Position numbers and translations under genes: made by a program
Assembly (NCBI GenBank): GCA_032209605.1
Contig: JASFXZ010000005.1
Location: forward strand, 23,858,905 to 23,922,904
Direction of reading: 5' to 3'
DNA: 64,000 bases
Origin: Mactromeris polynyma
Lineage: Eukaryota > Mollusca > Bivalvia > Venerida > Mactridae
In this document: piece after piece, positions 23,790-34,309 of the stretch
How positions within the stretch are numbered: position 1 is the stretch's first letter
How the letters are laid out: the number at the start of each line of letters is the position of its first letter
The notes under the pieces: generated by a model
Databases searched by the model: none
The model's input: the letters and a program-made list of their open reading frames with translations, nothing else
What the model was told of the DNA's origin: nothing

Positions 23790-25370
23790 ATGGAGGGAAA
23801 TTGAAATAAGCAAAGACGTTGTAGTTTTTTTTAAAGAGTTTGTGTTATTGCACGAATAAACAGAATTAATAAATAAAGTAAACGAAATATTAAAATTCTG
23901 CGTTCATTCATTTGTGTTAACGCATAAATAAATATATTCAATAATAATAACATGTGTGGTAGAAATAGTTTGTTTCATGTTTAAGAAAATTTAGTATGAT
24001 TAAATGTACAAACAATTAAGAACTATACAATGGAAAAATAGTATGAAGCTGTAGTCACGTTATTTTTTGTTATTTTTACTTCATTACACTATTTATGCTT
24101 CGCTAATTGCATAATAACGTTGTGCAAACCAATCAAATTAAACCAAGCGAAGTACGTATAGATCCGTAGATACCGCGTGGTAGCACACTTTGGGATCCCA
24201 GATTTGGATAGACTTTATTTGCAAGGTAAAGTGAACTTTTCACATTATTAACGACATAATACGTTAATTTAGAAGTACTTACTTAGATGTTCAGCTGAAA
24301 ACATTGTATTTGATAATCGGTTAATATATGTACATGGTTAAACATACGTATACATGAAAGTGAGGCAGCTCCTTTCGTTTAGAAATTGTGGCAAATATTG
24401 TTGATTTGTTTTCTTTTCAAAAGATTTAAGTACATGTATTACTGTTTAAAACAAAAACATGAAAGGAAACACACCGGTTAAAAATTATGTGCAGTAAACA
24501 CAAAAAAATAAATGTTTGAAAACAATTATAGATCCATTACCATGAAGATAACACATTTAATTGTTCTAAATATAGCATTAATTGGGAAATATTCAGTCTA
24601 TATTTAGAATTTTGATCGTAAGTATAGAATACTGCGTACATTCAATATTTAAGTGACATCATGAATATTTGTACTAATCAGAAGTATGAAGATCAGTTTG
24701 AGTATATTATTACACCATTCATTTTCTGTTCGCTCAGTATCATATAGTCGATCTTTTTGTTTCGTTTATCTGCCATGGTTTATGAAAGCGTTAAATGTGG
24801 TTTTCCAGTTATTAACGATAAAAGTTATGTACATATTATCCCAGCAAACATGTCCATGCATATGAAGTGTTTTCGTCTTTCTCTGCAAAGTTAGTTTGCC
24901 TAGTTGTTTTACATGAATATGCATTGCCGCTTTAAATAAAGTCGTTTAATAAAGAATTAAACTTTAAAATGTAAGATGGTAGAGATTTTTTTTTAAATGG
25001 CACAATGAAAATTTGAAATGTTTTTGATGAAGAAAAAAGTGCATGTCTAAATATCGGTTAGTATTATTAAAACTTCAAAATATCGTGGTAATATAGTGAA
25101 GGCATTGGGAAAATACCAGTGGTCTGGAAAATGCTTCTTTCTGATTGAAATAAAATGTGAATATTTTTTTCCACATATTCAATAATTTTACAGTTTTATG
25201 TGTCACAACACGAACATTTCATTTAAAATATAGAATTATGTTCTTTTTAGTTAATTTTAACCATTTGTTATCAATATATAAAATCATGATTTAACTTATA
25301 AAGTGAGATAAGGTTAACTCAAGTCGACTTATATTACAAATTAAATAAATTTAATTTCATTGCAAACGTT
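23790..25370. other. Gene-free stretch
   Basis: AT-rich sequence with no supported gene or element. Confidence 0.4.
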
Positions 25371-25372
25371 TC

Positions 25373-25398
25373 AGACGTCGCGTCAGATGTTGGCGTCA
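25373..25398 (+). repeat. Left arm of a 26-bp perfect inverted repeat
   Basis: These 26 bases are the exact reverse complement of 26843-26868. The arm contains two GCGTCA boxes and a GACGTC palindrome. The pair encloses 1444 bp, including the candidate exon at 25645-25920. It could be the TIR of a DNA element or paired regulatory sites. Confidence 0.8.
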
Positions 25399-25644
25399 GT
25401 TTGCGTAACGTTACGTCCAGTTTTTCATCAATTAACGTAATTAGACAATAGGCAGATGCTTCGTTATCGATGTGCGCTTAAGCGTGTTTCGAAAATCAAA
25501 TAAGTAGTATGCATGAATAAGGTTTATTTGTTATGGTTATGCACAATACATGCGATACAAATACATAATAACTTATGCAGTACATGGTATATTATAGCTA
25601 CTGTACATGACGTAAATGACTTTTATTACAATTTTTAAAAGTAG

Positions 25645-25920
25645 TCATATTTGAGGTGCTCTACAGCACACATAGTGTTCATATGGTTCGTCTTCATCAA
25701 TGACAAGTGCTCCATCCTTAATCTTATCTTCTAGGATGTAGCATACGACTGAACTGAATACAACGGCCTTTCTTGATTTTATAAGTTTGAAAGTATTGTC
25801 CTGGTGTTCCTGGTCTTTCTGTTGGAAATATAATCTCAACACGACGCTAGAATTTGCCGGAAATATATTTCCCCAATCGTCGTTAACATCATGTGCCAAG
25901 TTGTAGGGAGGCTTCCTAAA
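25645..25920 (-). CDS. Candidate terminal exon, unrecognised protein
   Basis: Ninety-one codons and a stop follow a good acceptor (cattttcag ending at 25921), in phase 0. The peptide begins FRKPPYN, contains 'DDWGNIFPANSSVVLRLYF', then a hydrophobic stretch 'AVVFSSVVCYILED', and ends in an acidic segment with 'YEHYVCC'. Composition is balanced and unlike the surrounding AT-rich frames. It lacks an internal Met, so an upstream exon is required. A strong donor (AAAAG|GTAAGA) sits at about 26460 on the same strand, but the frame matching phase 0 meets a stop 11 codons upstream without an ATG, so that pairing fails unless another exon intervenes. No family was recognised. It could also be a protein fragment carried by the inverted-repeat-bounded segment. 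Confidence 0.4.
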   Translation of the reverse strand, partial: FRKPPYNLAHDVNDDWGNIFPANSSVVLRLYFQQKDQEHQDNTFKLIKSRKAVVFSSVVCYILEDKIKDGALVIDEDEPYEHYVCCRAPQI

Positions 25921-26546
25921 CTGAAAATGTAAATATATTTTTATAAAGAAATGAAATAAACAAGCGCGGTAACAGATGATATTTATTTTGATTAATAAAT
26001 CTTTACTGCCAAATTTGCCAGTTGTACTTTTAAACTTTACGCGACGTAACAGCACAATAACGTTAAGCGTTACAAAATGGCTAGACATTGATACTGTCCC
26101 ATTAAACACCGAAAGCGTTATCAGAATTACCCAAAATTACACACAAAATTACATTGACACAAGAACTTAATAGGGTCAAAATATAATATTTGTAAACTAA
26201 AGGACCATTTAGTAATTTAATAAACGATATACATAGTAACGCTAAAAATCTCTTTTTTCTCTGTGCGTTACATCGTGGCTAGACATTTATAATATAATAG
26301 TTTGCGTTTATTTTGCATACCAATCCACTTAAAAAATATATGACATTCAAGCTTAAGATAAGAACTTCAAGAATGTATTAAATATGTAATTAAACTTTAT
26401 CAATAACTAACTAAAATTTTAATAGAAATAGATAGGTCTAAAAGAAAAAATGAAATCTTACCTTTTCACACTGCAATTCTTTATTCAATTTTCATTCACT
26501 ATTTTTCCGTATTGCGCTCCATATTTGATATGTGGTCGAGCAGAAA

Positions 26547-26559
26547 TGACGTAACGTCA
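26547..26559 (+). promoter_or_regulatory. Near-palindromic ACGT-core site TGACGTAACGTCA
   Basis: A 13-base near-perfect palindrome made of two TGACGT half-sites, the ATF/CREB/bZIP type. It lies inside the inverted-repeat-bounded segment, upstream of the minus-strand candidate exon. CGTAACGTTACG at 25404-25415 is a second palindrome of the same style. A regulatory role is inferred only. Confidence 0.3.
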
Positions 26560-26842
26560 GTTGGTATGGTTTCCCACGAAAATAATTGTAGCAGACGAGA
26601 ATTATGCGCTTTTGAGTGTTGCAGAAACACTTTTTATGTTACATCTTACCAGTGAAAAAAATGACGCTACTCTACATTATTCGCTTTTTTCATACCAATA
26701 AGACACACTTTGTTCATTAAAATGTTAGCTATGATAAGGCCGGTTTTTTTCTGCTTTCAATAATATAAATATCATTGTTCTACTCTAACTCTTTGTATTT
26801 ATTTTAAAAGTTTTATAATCATGGACTGTCGATGTTTCAAGT

Positions 26843-26868
26843 TGACGCCAACATCTGACGCGACGTCT
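26843..26868 (-). repeat. Right arm of a 26-bp perfect inverted repeat
   Basis: Exact reverse complement of 25373-25398. No flanking target-site duplication was found on inspection, which weakens the transposon reading. Confidence 0.8.
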
Positions 26869-27526
26869 TCAATCTTCTTGTGAATATAATTGCATGTTAC
26901 ATGTTATAAGCTTCGAATTCATATTATCTGTCGTATAAAGAATTTCAATTCAAACTAAAACTGACAAGGTATTCTTTTCAATATTTTGAATAAGTTGGCT
27001 AGATTATGTTTGCATAAACGCAACACAATATAATGCTTGTGTGCATTCTTTCTTTAGACTTTGATGAGTCACAAGGAAATCACTTTTTTATAAATAATGC
27101 AATCTTTCAAATTTATACGTTATAAATTAAGAGACCAACATATTTGTGCGCGTGATATGCAAACATATACGCTGTGTTAAAAATGTTTCTGGCTCATCTT
27201 GACGCAAAAATATTTGAATGGGCTCATTCAGTGCTGTTGCTACAATGCCTAAACCGTCTTTAATTCATAAGTTTGGGCTCCTTTTATACAAGGAAATTTT
27301 CCAGTGCGCCATGCAAAACACATGCTGTGTTAAATATTGGTTGATATTCCTCGAATTTACCATAAAATCACGAATAATGATTATATAACAATCAGTTTCT
27401 GCATTCGTTAAAGTTAAAACATATTGAAGGTCTCTTTTTAAAAACAATGCTTGGCCCGTTATGTTCCTTAATATGGTCCGAAGTGTCTGGTCCGTAATGC
27501 CCCTGGTCCGTAGTGTCCTGACACCC

Positions 27527-27722
27527 ACGAGATACGTCTCATTTGACCTCCCCGTAAAGAGCGTGTACTGATTTACCCTGCGCACGAACATTCTTATTCG
27601 TAAGATCATTGTCATACTTACGACCGCGTTGATAAAACGGTCGTAAGTATTTTCGTAAGACAATTCTTACGAACATTTCGTATCTTACGAACGCTCGTTC
27701 GTACGAATAATTAAAACGGACC
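27527..27722 (+). repeat. CGTAAG-rich direct repeat, copy 1
   Basis: Matches 27943-28137 from 'gagatacgtct..tttgacc' through 'gagcgtgtactgatttac', 'cattcttattcgtaagatc' and 'gcgttgataaaa' to 'ttaaaacgga'. It is dense in TTACGAA/TTCGTAA palindromic words that can fold back. It is probably a non-autonomous DNA element with GTTTTATC-type ends; class uncertain. Confidence 0.7.
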
Positions 27723-27942
27723 CAATGTTTTTAAGAAATAGCATTTTAGCGGACAGGCATATCTGCCGACATATCTTACTAAATACTATTCAGTGTTCTG
27801 TTACGTTGTCCCAGTACTTTTAAGTAGCTGACCACCGAAGTTTGCTCGTATTCCTCTGAGAAGTTAGTTTGCCTACTGACAACAGAAGTATCGGCAGTTA
27901 TATTTTTGTTTCCTGACAGACGACTGAGAGACGGCGCGAGAT

Positions 27943-28137
27943 ACGTCTAGTTTGACCTTCAAGTGAAGAGCGTGTACTGATTTACTGTGTGCACGGACAT
28001 TCTTATTCGTAAGATCGATGTCATACATACGAACGCGTTGATAAAAGGTCGTAAGTATTTTCGTAAGAACATTCTTACGAACATTTCGTATCTTACGAAC
28101 TTTCGTTCGTAGGAATATTGATAAAACGGGCTCATTC
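27943..28137 (+). repeat. CGTAAG-rich direct repeat, copy 2
   Basis: The second copy, 416 bp downstream of the first in the same orientation, ending 'gataaaacgggct'. The following sequence to about 28320 keeps the CGTAAG/TTACG word bias ('cttacgcttgcgtatg', 'gcgtaagttcgagcgtaaag'), suggesting a third, more decayed unit. Confidence 0.7.
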
Positions 28138-28821
28138 TGGGTACCGTTATATTAACATACTTACGCTTGCGTATGTCAAAGATTTTCGTAAGTTTTTGCG
28201 TACGTACAAAATTTTACTAATATTTGCTTACGTAGGTATTTGCGTAAGTTCGAGCGTAAAGTTACGTTAGAAATTACCGACCGTAAATCTCTACGTTTTG
28301 CGTAAAAATGGCCGACCGTATGAACGCTCTAAGAACGACATTTCAGAGAACGACCTGACATGATAGACGCGTTGTCGGATCGTGAACTTACAGAAAAGTA
28401 GCCTACAGATTGTCACGATATCTGATTGTTAATGATAGGTGCGCATGATTCTTTCTTTGCGCCAAAACTAGAGCTTGCAGACGTACGGTGAATTGTAAAC
28501 CAATTATTTCCTGTTTTTTTTTCATTTTGACGTGTTAAAGTTTACATAATTTTTTAAAATTATTCTAGGATCTGCTATTTAGTGCTGATCTTCCCATGTA
28601 TTTGTGATGGTATTTATTTCTTTGGACAATATTTAAGTTGATTTGTCTTTTGTCACATGATTTCGCGACAAAGAATTACGAATTACCGATTTTGATAATA
28701 ACTATTAATCAGTGCATGATCAGTTCACAAATATTGTCAAAAAATGTTCTGTTAAAATTCAAGGTTTGCATCGATTTCAAGTAGTGATTTTATCAGTATA
28801 AAATATCTCCAGAAGTGCTGT

Positions 28822-29152
28822 GTTACAACCCGTTTTGTAATAAAAATTTAAAGTTGACAGAAACGTCTTATTTCATCATGAAATAACTGGAAACCAGTGT
28901 GCAACTACAACATGATGAAATAATATGTTTCTGTCAACTTTAAAATGTTTATTACCAAACGGGTTCAGTCTAAAAAATGGTATTACAAAACGGGTTCTTA
29001 AAAAATATGTCTTTAATGGTCGAGTTTTCCTTTTAAGTCTTGTGAAATACGACTCATTTTATAGTTGCAGATTGGTTTCCAGTTATTTCATGGTGAAATA
29101 AGACGTTTCTGTCAACTTTGAATTATTTATTTATTACAAAACGGGTTGCAAC
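28822..29152 (+). mobile_element. 331-bp foldback MITE with 8-bp TSD
   Basis: The ends read GTTACAACCCGTTTTGTAATA (28822) and its mirror ending CGGGTTGCAAC (29152). The inverted arms extend about 85 bp through 'aagttgacagaaacgtc' and 'ggaaaccagt'. A third, inner copy of the same arm is at 28912-28965. The element is flanked by a perfect direct repeat AGTGCTGT at 28814-28821 and 29153-29160. The 8-bp TSD fits hAT-like or P-like transposition; the superfamily is inferred. Confidence 0.88.
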
Positions 29153-29570
29153 AGTGCTGTTAACTGATTTATTACGATATTTGTTATGTTTATAGTCGGA
29201 TTATTTTTAACTGACATATCATTCGAAAATTGTTGTCGGCGAAGTACGAAAATCAACTTTCAATATATTTATAGTTTGGGCTTAGGGGCGGCCGTAACCT
29301 TTTGGATTGGCTCAAGCCTTTTACGGCGGGATAATATTGCATATGGCATATGTATTAACATCATCATGATAGAATATAATGCTACAATAAATCAGAATCG
29401 CTTATTTGAAAATCTTATAATTAAAGATATCTGTATATTCGTATTTATACTCAGACATAAGAAAGGTTCTGGATTCTTTAGGGGGAGGGGTGGCGCCCAG
29501 CGATCTGTTATGTACAAGTGATAACAACGATTGTTGGCAAAGAATGTGGCAAATATTGATGAGTGCCAGT

Positions 29571-29626
29571 TTTATTATTTTTATTATTATTGCTGTTGAT
29601 ATTATTATTATTATTATTATTATTAC
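29571..29626 (+). repeat. (TTA/ATT)n microsatellite
   Basis: A run of ttatt triplets interrupted by 'gctgttgat', giving poly-Ile frames on the minus strand. Confidence 0.9.
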
Positions 29627-29639
29627 GAGCTTCAAAATG

Positions 29640-31245
29640 TTGCGTCAATGGTAATGACTGGTAAATAATTATGTCCGACAATTTGACCTATTCGTGTACT
29701 AATTTTTGAAGAGAAATTTCATAAATAGGTTATGAATTCAGGTAATTTATATTAAAAAGGAGATGAGAAAGGACTGAAATGGGAGTCCTAAATTTAATTT
29801 CGTAACGTAAATTAAGTTATTTATGAATCACCTTGTAGGTACATTTGTAATTATTTACAACTGAATAGACAAACATTGCTGGTGGGCAGTAAATCGATAT
29901 TCAGTTGCAGTCGTACGCGGCCTTAATGCGAAACGGCCTATATGTGGCACTACAGTTGTTGATTGCCGTTTCTGGACTAACTTTTAATATCAGTCACATA
30001 TTTTTTAAAGATTTGATTGCTTTTTACATTGGTGTAAGTTAAATATATGGTACGTGTTGTGAAAATCCGAGAATTTATAGGAAACTTACCGCGAGTGAGT
30101 GAAGAAATTGTGCTTCCGCGTGTGCAACATAAATTCGCTACCTATGATTTCCTGAAGGCTATTAATGCAAAAACTTTAATATATTGTAACCTAATCTTTT
30201 ATATGCTTTAACTTAATAAAAAAGCTTGATAAGAATAAATAAAATGTCCGATTTTTACGAAAAGCATAAATTTGCGTCTGAAAGTCAGAGGCGTGATTCG
30301 GCGTTCACGTGGAAATACGGTAAAGGAGTGATTCGGCGTTTTTTTGGAGTAAAGGATCTTTACTTTAAGTGAATAATGGTTTGAAAACCGTCATACCGAA
30401 GAATTTTCATCATCAGATTAGCCGATAGTTGTCGATGAGAGTATCGCAAATCAGTAGGCACGGTGGTCGGAAACACTCGGAAATACTCGGAAGCCTCCGT
30501 GATTTACCGATTTATGATATGATTTCATGATCATTATCGTTCACGCCTTAACTAGCCACCCCGCTGTGTTTAGCCAGCATAATGAAATACTAATTTATCA
30601 GAATGTATTATACATTCATGATACATATTGTAGCCTCTTTCGAAAAAAATATATTGAATTATAATGAACAAAACATAAAGTTTATTATGGACTTAGCAAA
30701 TATGTACACAAATACATCATCATGACTTTGTGATGTGAAAAAAATACATATATTAATGAATATCATCAATAGCTTTGTAATATTTGTTTTTAAATTACCT
30801 TTTTCATACATAAAGATGAATATTACAAGTGATTGTATCAACAGATAATAACAAAACCAAGAAAATGGGAATAAACTCAATTAATTCTAACATTAAGTAT
30901 GACATTTCTCTGGTTATGTGCGAGTTTAGTGAATAAGGCTAAGTTACATAAAGTTTTTTTCTCATTTGATTGAAGTAGTTCTAACAAATTAAACATAGAA
31001 GGTCTTTTGTAATAATAGTATTTCCTACGTAAAAGTTCGAAACAAGGACATATGCACGTGAAGTGAAATTCATCTTCTTAATCATTTAAATTACAACATA
31101 AACAATATCTTTCGTTACGTTGGATTTAATTTCTTTATGCATTATAAAGTTTTGCCTTGTACTTTAGGCGAATTTGTTTTGCACGACCTAGTTAAGGTTT
31201 GAGGTTTCAGTTTTGTTGTAGTTTGGTTAAAAATATTAAACTATT
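29640..31245. other. Gene-free stretch
   Basis: AT-rich, no supported gene. 'ggcgtgattcggcgttcacg' and 'ggagtgattcggcgttt' at about 30287-30340 are a short imperfect tandem pair. Confidence 0.4.
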
Positions 31246-31248
31246 TAT

Positions 31249-31260
31249 CTGGGACCAATA
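31249..31260 (+). repeat. Half copy of the CTGGGACCAATA palindrome end
   Basis: Twelve bases identical to the left arm of the 58231 palindromic insertion. No mirrored arm or target-site duplication is recognisable nearby. Confidence 0.4.
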
Positions 31261-31379
31261 GTTATGAATAAAAATGACCCACATTATTTTGATGTACAAG
31301 AACTTACAGTGTCAGAAGACCATAACGATTTAGTTGACACAGTCGCATCAAAATATAATTCCATTTACTGCAGTTTTAA

Positions 31380-31525
31380 CCGCTAGCATTATTGTGATTG
31401 CAGACAGGTTGGTGCTCGATAAGAAATTCAGAGTCGAGAACTACGTAATTTCTGTTTTGCAACGTTACAATGTGGACGATTTTATAGCCAGGTTCCGATT
31501 AAGCAGACATACATTTGACCTGTAG
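31380..31525 (+). pseudogene. PIF/Harbinger transposase, N-terminal fragment
   Basis: The frame ends in 'YNVDDFIARFRLSRHTFDL' then a stop. This matches the motif at the start of the Harbinger (HARBI1/DDE_Tnp_4) catalytic region, typically '..ddF...FRmsr.tf..L', and resembles 'YSIDDFKDRFRMSRTFLNQL' in the minus-strand fragment at 34310-34865. No DDE part follows, so it is a truncated remnant. Confidence 0.5.
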
Positions 31526-32208
31526 AATCGACCGTAGGTTGGTGATTTAGAATAACATACATTTAATACTCTCTATATCATTCGTTGTAGTTAAATGCGC
31601 AAAATATATATACATGCATGTTTATGTTTCAAGTGGTGTAACATTACAAAAGGAAAAATGTCAAACTCCTACATGAATAATTTAACGCACAAACTATATG
31701 ATGTCGTTTTTATTAATGTTAAGGTATTTTGTATTAGCTATCTGAATAACAAATAAGTAGTTAGGTTTCAAATTCAAATATCTCTTTCAGGAACATGATA
31801 TGCCTTATACCAATTAATGACAAAACATGCTTGGCACGCAAAGATTTGCAATCTCATTGCTTACTTTTCGAATAATACCGACCATCTGTTCAAACGATAT
31901 AATAAACCCGTTTCAGAGATTTTTATTTATCGCGATTTGAAGATATTTTCATTCTATAATTCTATAGGAAGTTGGTCGGACAACAGTACCGCGATAGTTG
32001 GGTATGGGTTTTTGTTTTCATTGCGATTCGAGCACGATGTTAACTAACGCTATATTTGTTTGTACCGCATGGTTAAAGGGAATTATCCATATTGATATTA
32101 ATCCGGAGTATGTCTAGGTCGCGTTAGAAATAAACATGTCCGATTAACATGAATGCAATTCTCCCTATCAAACATTAGTAAATGGATATATCGAACGGAA
32201 ACTTAAAC

Positions 32209-32244
32209 CTGGGATCAATATATACATGTATATATTAGTCCCAG
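32209..32244. mobile_element. 36-bp palindromic micro-insertion, copy 2
   Basis: Thirty-six bases that start CTGGGATC, end AGTCCCAG and are palindromic apart from two mismatched positions, with the centre ACATGT. They are flanked by CTTAAAC (32202-32208) and CTTAACC (32245-32251), a 6-of-7 direct repeat that fits a 7-bp target-site duplication. Same family as 32494 and 58231. Confidence 0.65.
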
Positions 32245-32493
32245 CTTAACCGTTGAAACTGTATTAGCCATACCGGATACATAATATATGTGACTGGTTG
32301 TCATAATTTTTGTTTCTGCCAACTTTCTGTTCAGTAGTGATTGCTAAATGCAGTAACAGACAGATTGTGAATTCGCCCTTTGTTTCGGCTAGTTTGGCTG
32401 TGTAATGGTAGCTACTTAGCTCTCTAGCATCGCAATCATACATTTGTCTCTTTTCAATAGAAATTATAATGACACTTTTTTTGTCTGTTACAA

Positions 32494-32514
32494 CTGTGTA
32501 TATATTGGTCCCAG
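32494..32514. mobile_element. 21-bp deleted palindromic micro-insertion, copy 3
   Basis: Begins CTG and ends TATATATTGGTCCCAG, that is, the right half of the palindrome with most of the left arm missing. It is flanked by a perfect 7-bp direct repeat GTTACAA at 32487-32493 and 32515-32521. Confidence 0.6.
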
Positions 32515-32529
32515 GTTACAATTAAAAAC

Positions 32530-33000
32530 ATCATCTTGTATTTTTGATGATGGAGTGCAATTATTTATACCACGGACATATACACCAGATGTCTATATTC
32601 GGGTATTTGTTTAATATATTTGCAAATAAACATTCAATTAAAAAGCAGGTTTTGGACACTATAATCGGATCCCGACTAGTCTATGATTTAGGAATAAAAT
32701 CTGGACGCATTCATTTTCAAATATAACCAGAGACATAAATGATAAGTTTTATCATTTTTAGCAAACAAATCAAGCTAATCTGTCATACAGTGAAGTGAAT
32801 AAGAATCAAATGTATATTATTCATGGAATGAACAGTTTTTTGTGTGATTATGCTGTGTTTTTCATAACAAATGGCCCATATTATACATGACCAGATCAAG
32901 GGCAATAGAGGTGAAAAAGGATTTAATGGTAATTAATAGTGATATTGACAAAAATTAGACTTATCAGCCTGCATGTTGTTTGAACTACATTTGTCTTTTA
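32530..33000. other. Gene-free stretch
   Basis: No supported gene or repeat; the 60-codon frame at 32544 has no recognisable features. Confidence 0.4.
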
Positions 33001-33004
33001 TTGT

Positions 33005-33026
33005 CGCCGCACTGAAGTGCGGCGTA
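33005..33026. other. GC-rich perfect hairpin
   Basis: CGCCGCACTGAAGTGCGGCG is a stem with an 8-base arm or longer in AT-rich surroundings, followed by 'tactgtctggtttggg'. It is probably the tip of a dispersed element rather than a transcriptional signal. Confidence 0.6.
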
Positions 33027-33200
33027 CTGTCTGGTTTGGGATATTTTTTTGTACGTGGAGGTGGAGGGGCACGTGACTTAATTTTTTTCCAAGATTATTC
33101 GATTCAATATAATTTTACCCACTGACAATAACATTTTACAGAAAAAGTATTTGTAATATTGTTTTTATTGTTTTATGTTATTTTTAAATCATTTAATTTA

Positions 33201-33381
33201 TTCCCTCATGTGGTGCACGATTTCAAATGGTAAAGGTCTAATTTGACTGATAAAATATTTGAAACCAGTCTACGGAAAGTTTATTTTTAGATTCCCTCAT
33301 GTGGTGCACGATTTCAAATGGTCAAGGTCTATTTTGACTGATAAAATATTTGAAACCAGTCTACGGAAAGTTTATTTTTAG
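33201..33381 (+). repeat. Recent 91-bp tandem duplication
   Basis: 'ttccctcatgtggtgcacga' starts at 33201 and 33292, and both units end 'tttatttttag'. The two units differ at about three positions only, so the duplication is young. Confidence 0.95.
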
Positions 33382-33624
33382 AAAGTTGAAAATAGTTCTC
33401 ACGTGATGTAAACAATAACATTCCGCGTGTTGGTTGGATTTCTTCAATCACATGACAGAACTATCGATATTAACATTACTATATGTAAATGAACACACAT
33501 AAACAGTTGAACTCTAGTCACCATGTACCTATAATTAGAGGTTGTTATTTGATTATTGACTAGGTTGCATGTTTAGTGACCATGACACGTTAGTGGACCA
33601 ATCAAGTAAAATTAAGTTACAGTA

Positions 33625-34112
33625 GTTAATCTGTTTATAGACCCAGTTCCAACTTCTCTGTATAAAGCAAAATAATAATATTTAAAATTGCATTCTTTGA
33701 ATCTTTTACATAACAAATTATAACAAATAGAAGTGATGCGTTAACTGTATGAAATAAATATTTAGATAAAAGTATTGCTTATTCTAAGCTTATTTTTGGA
33801 CGGTACCGCTCAGGTCTATAGTAGTGGCAATTTTGAGAGGCATACAACAATTGGTTCCCGTTTTTCAAAACGCAAAACAGACTGAAAGCCGGTAATAAAA
33901 GTCAATTTTTTACGTACGTATGGATCAGAAAAGAAAATGTGTTCCTGTGATAAATTTTGAGTGTCATGATAGTCTGAGATAATTATTTAGAAACTTAATG
34001 AGAATTTATGTAAAAGATTCAAAGAATGTAATTTTCAATATTATTATTTTTGTGAACAAAGACCTTGCTATATACAGAGAAGTTGGAACTGGGTCTGTTA
34101 ACAGATTAACAT
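33625..34112. repeat. Long inverted repeat enclosing an element fragment
   Basis: The arms 33625-33712 and 34009-34112 are reverse complements, sharing 'gacccagttccaacttctct' and 'cattctttgaatctttta'. The right arm has about 18 extra bases. The ~296-bp centre contains a piece of the GGACGGTACC element (33793-33908). It is probably a foldback element invaded or captured by another. Confidence 0.8.
33793..33908 (+). mobile_element. GGACGGTACC-TIR element, fragment (copy 3)
   Basis: Matches the first ~115 bp of the element at 58683, from 'tttttggacggtaccgctca' through 'gagaggcatacaacaattgg' to 'gaaagccggtaa'. The rest of the element is absent. Confidence 0.75.
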
Positions 34113-34309
34113 TTTTTGTTTACGTGTTTGATACTAAAATGGAGTGTAATGCTTTAGTTACATGTTTTTTGTACACAATAATGTAAATAACAAAATAGCA
34201 TTCAATTCTTTAGCGGCGACCTTTGAAGCTTTGCATCAATGCTTTTCTTGATGCAACTTAAATGTGTATTTCTGATCTTCTCTCCCATGATCTAACCTTA
34301 TAGAACAGA

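Noticed and set aside
26456..26640. First coding exon pairing with 25645-25920
   Set aside because: The donor at about 26460 is good, but the frame that matches phase 0 meets TGA without an ATG, and the ATG frames stop within a few codons.
25373..26868. Firm call as a complete DNA transposon
   Set aside because: The 26-bp inverted repeats are perfect, but no flanking duplication and no transposase were found.
29186..29521. 111-codon plus-strand ORF
   Set aside because: AT-driven composition, no domain, and it begins right after a MITE with no splice or promoter context.
31249..32514. One 1.27-kb transposon with CTGGGACCAATA ends containing the Harbinger fragment
   Set aside because: The right end has its own 7-bp duplication (GTTACAA) around a 21-bp unit, and the outer flanks show no shared duplication, so the two ends are independent insertions.
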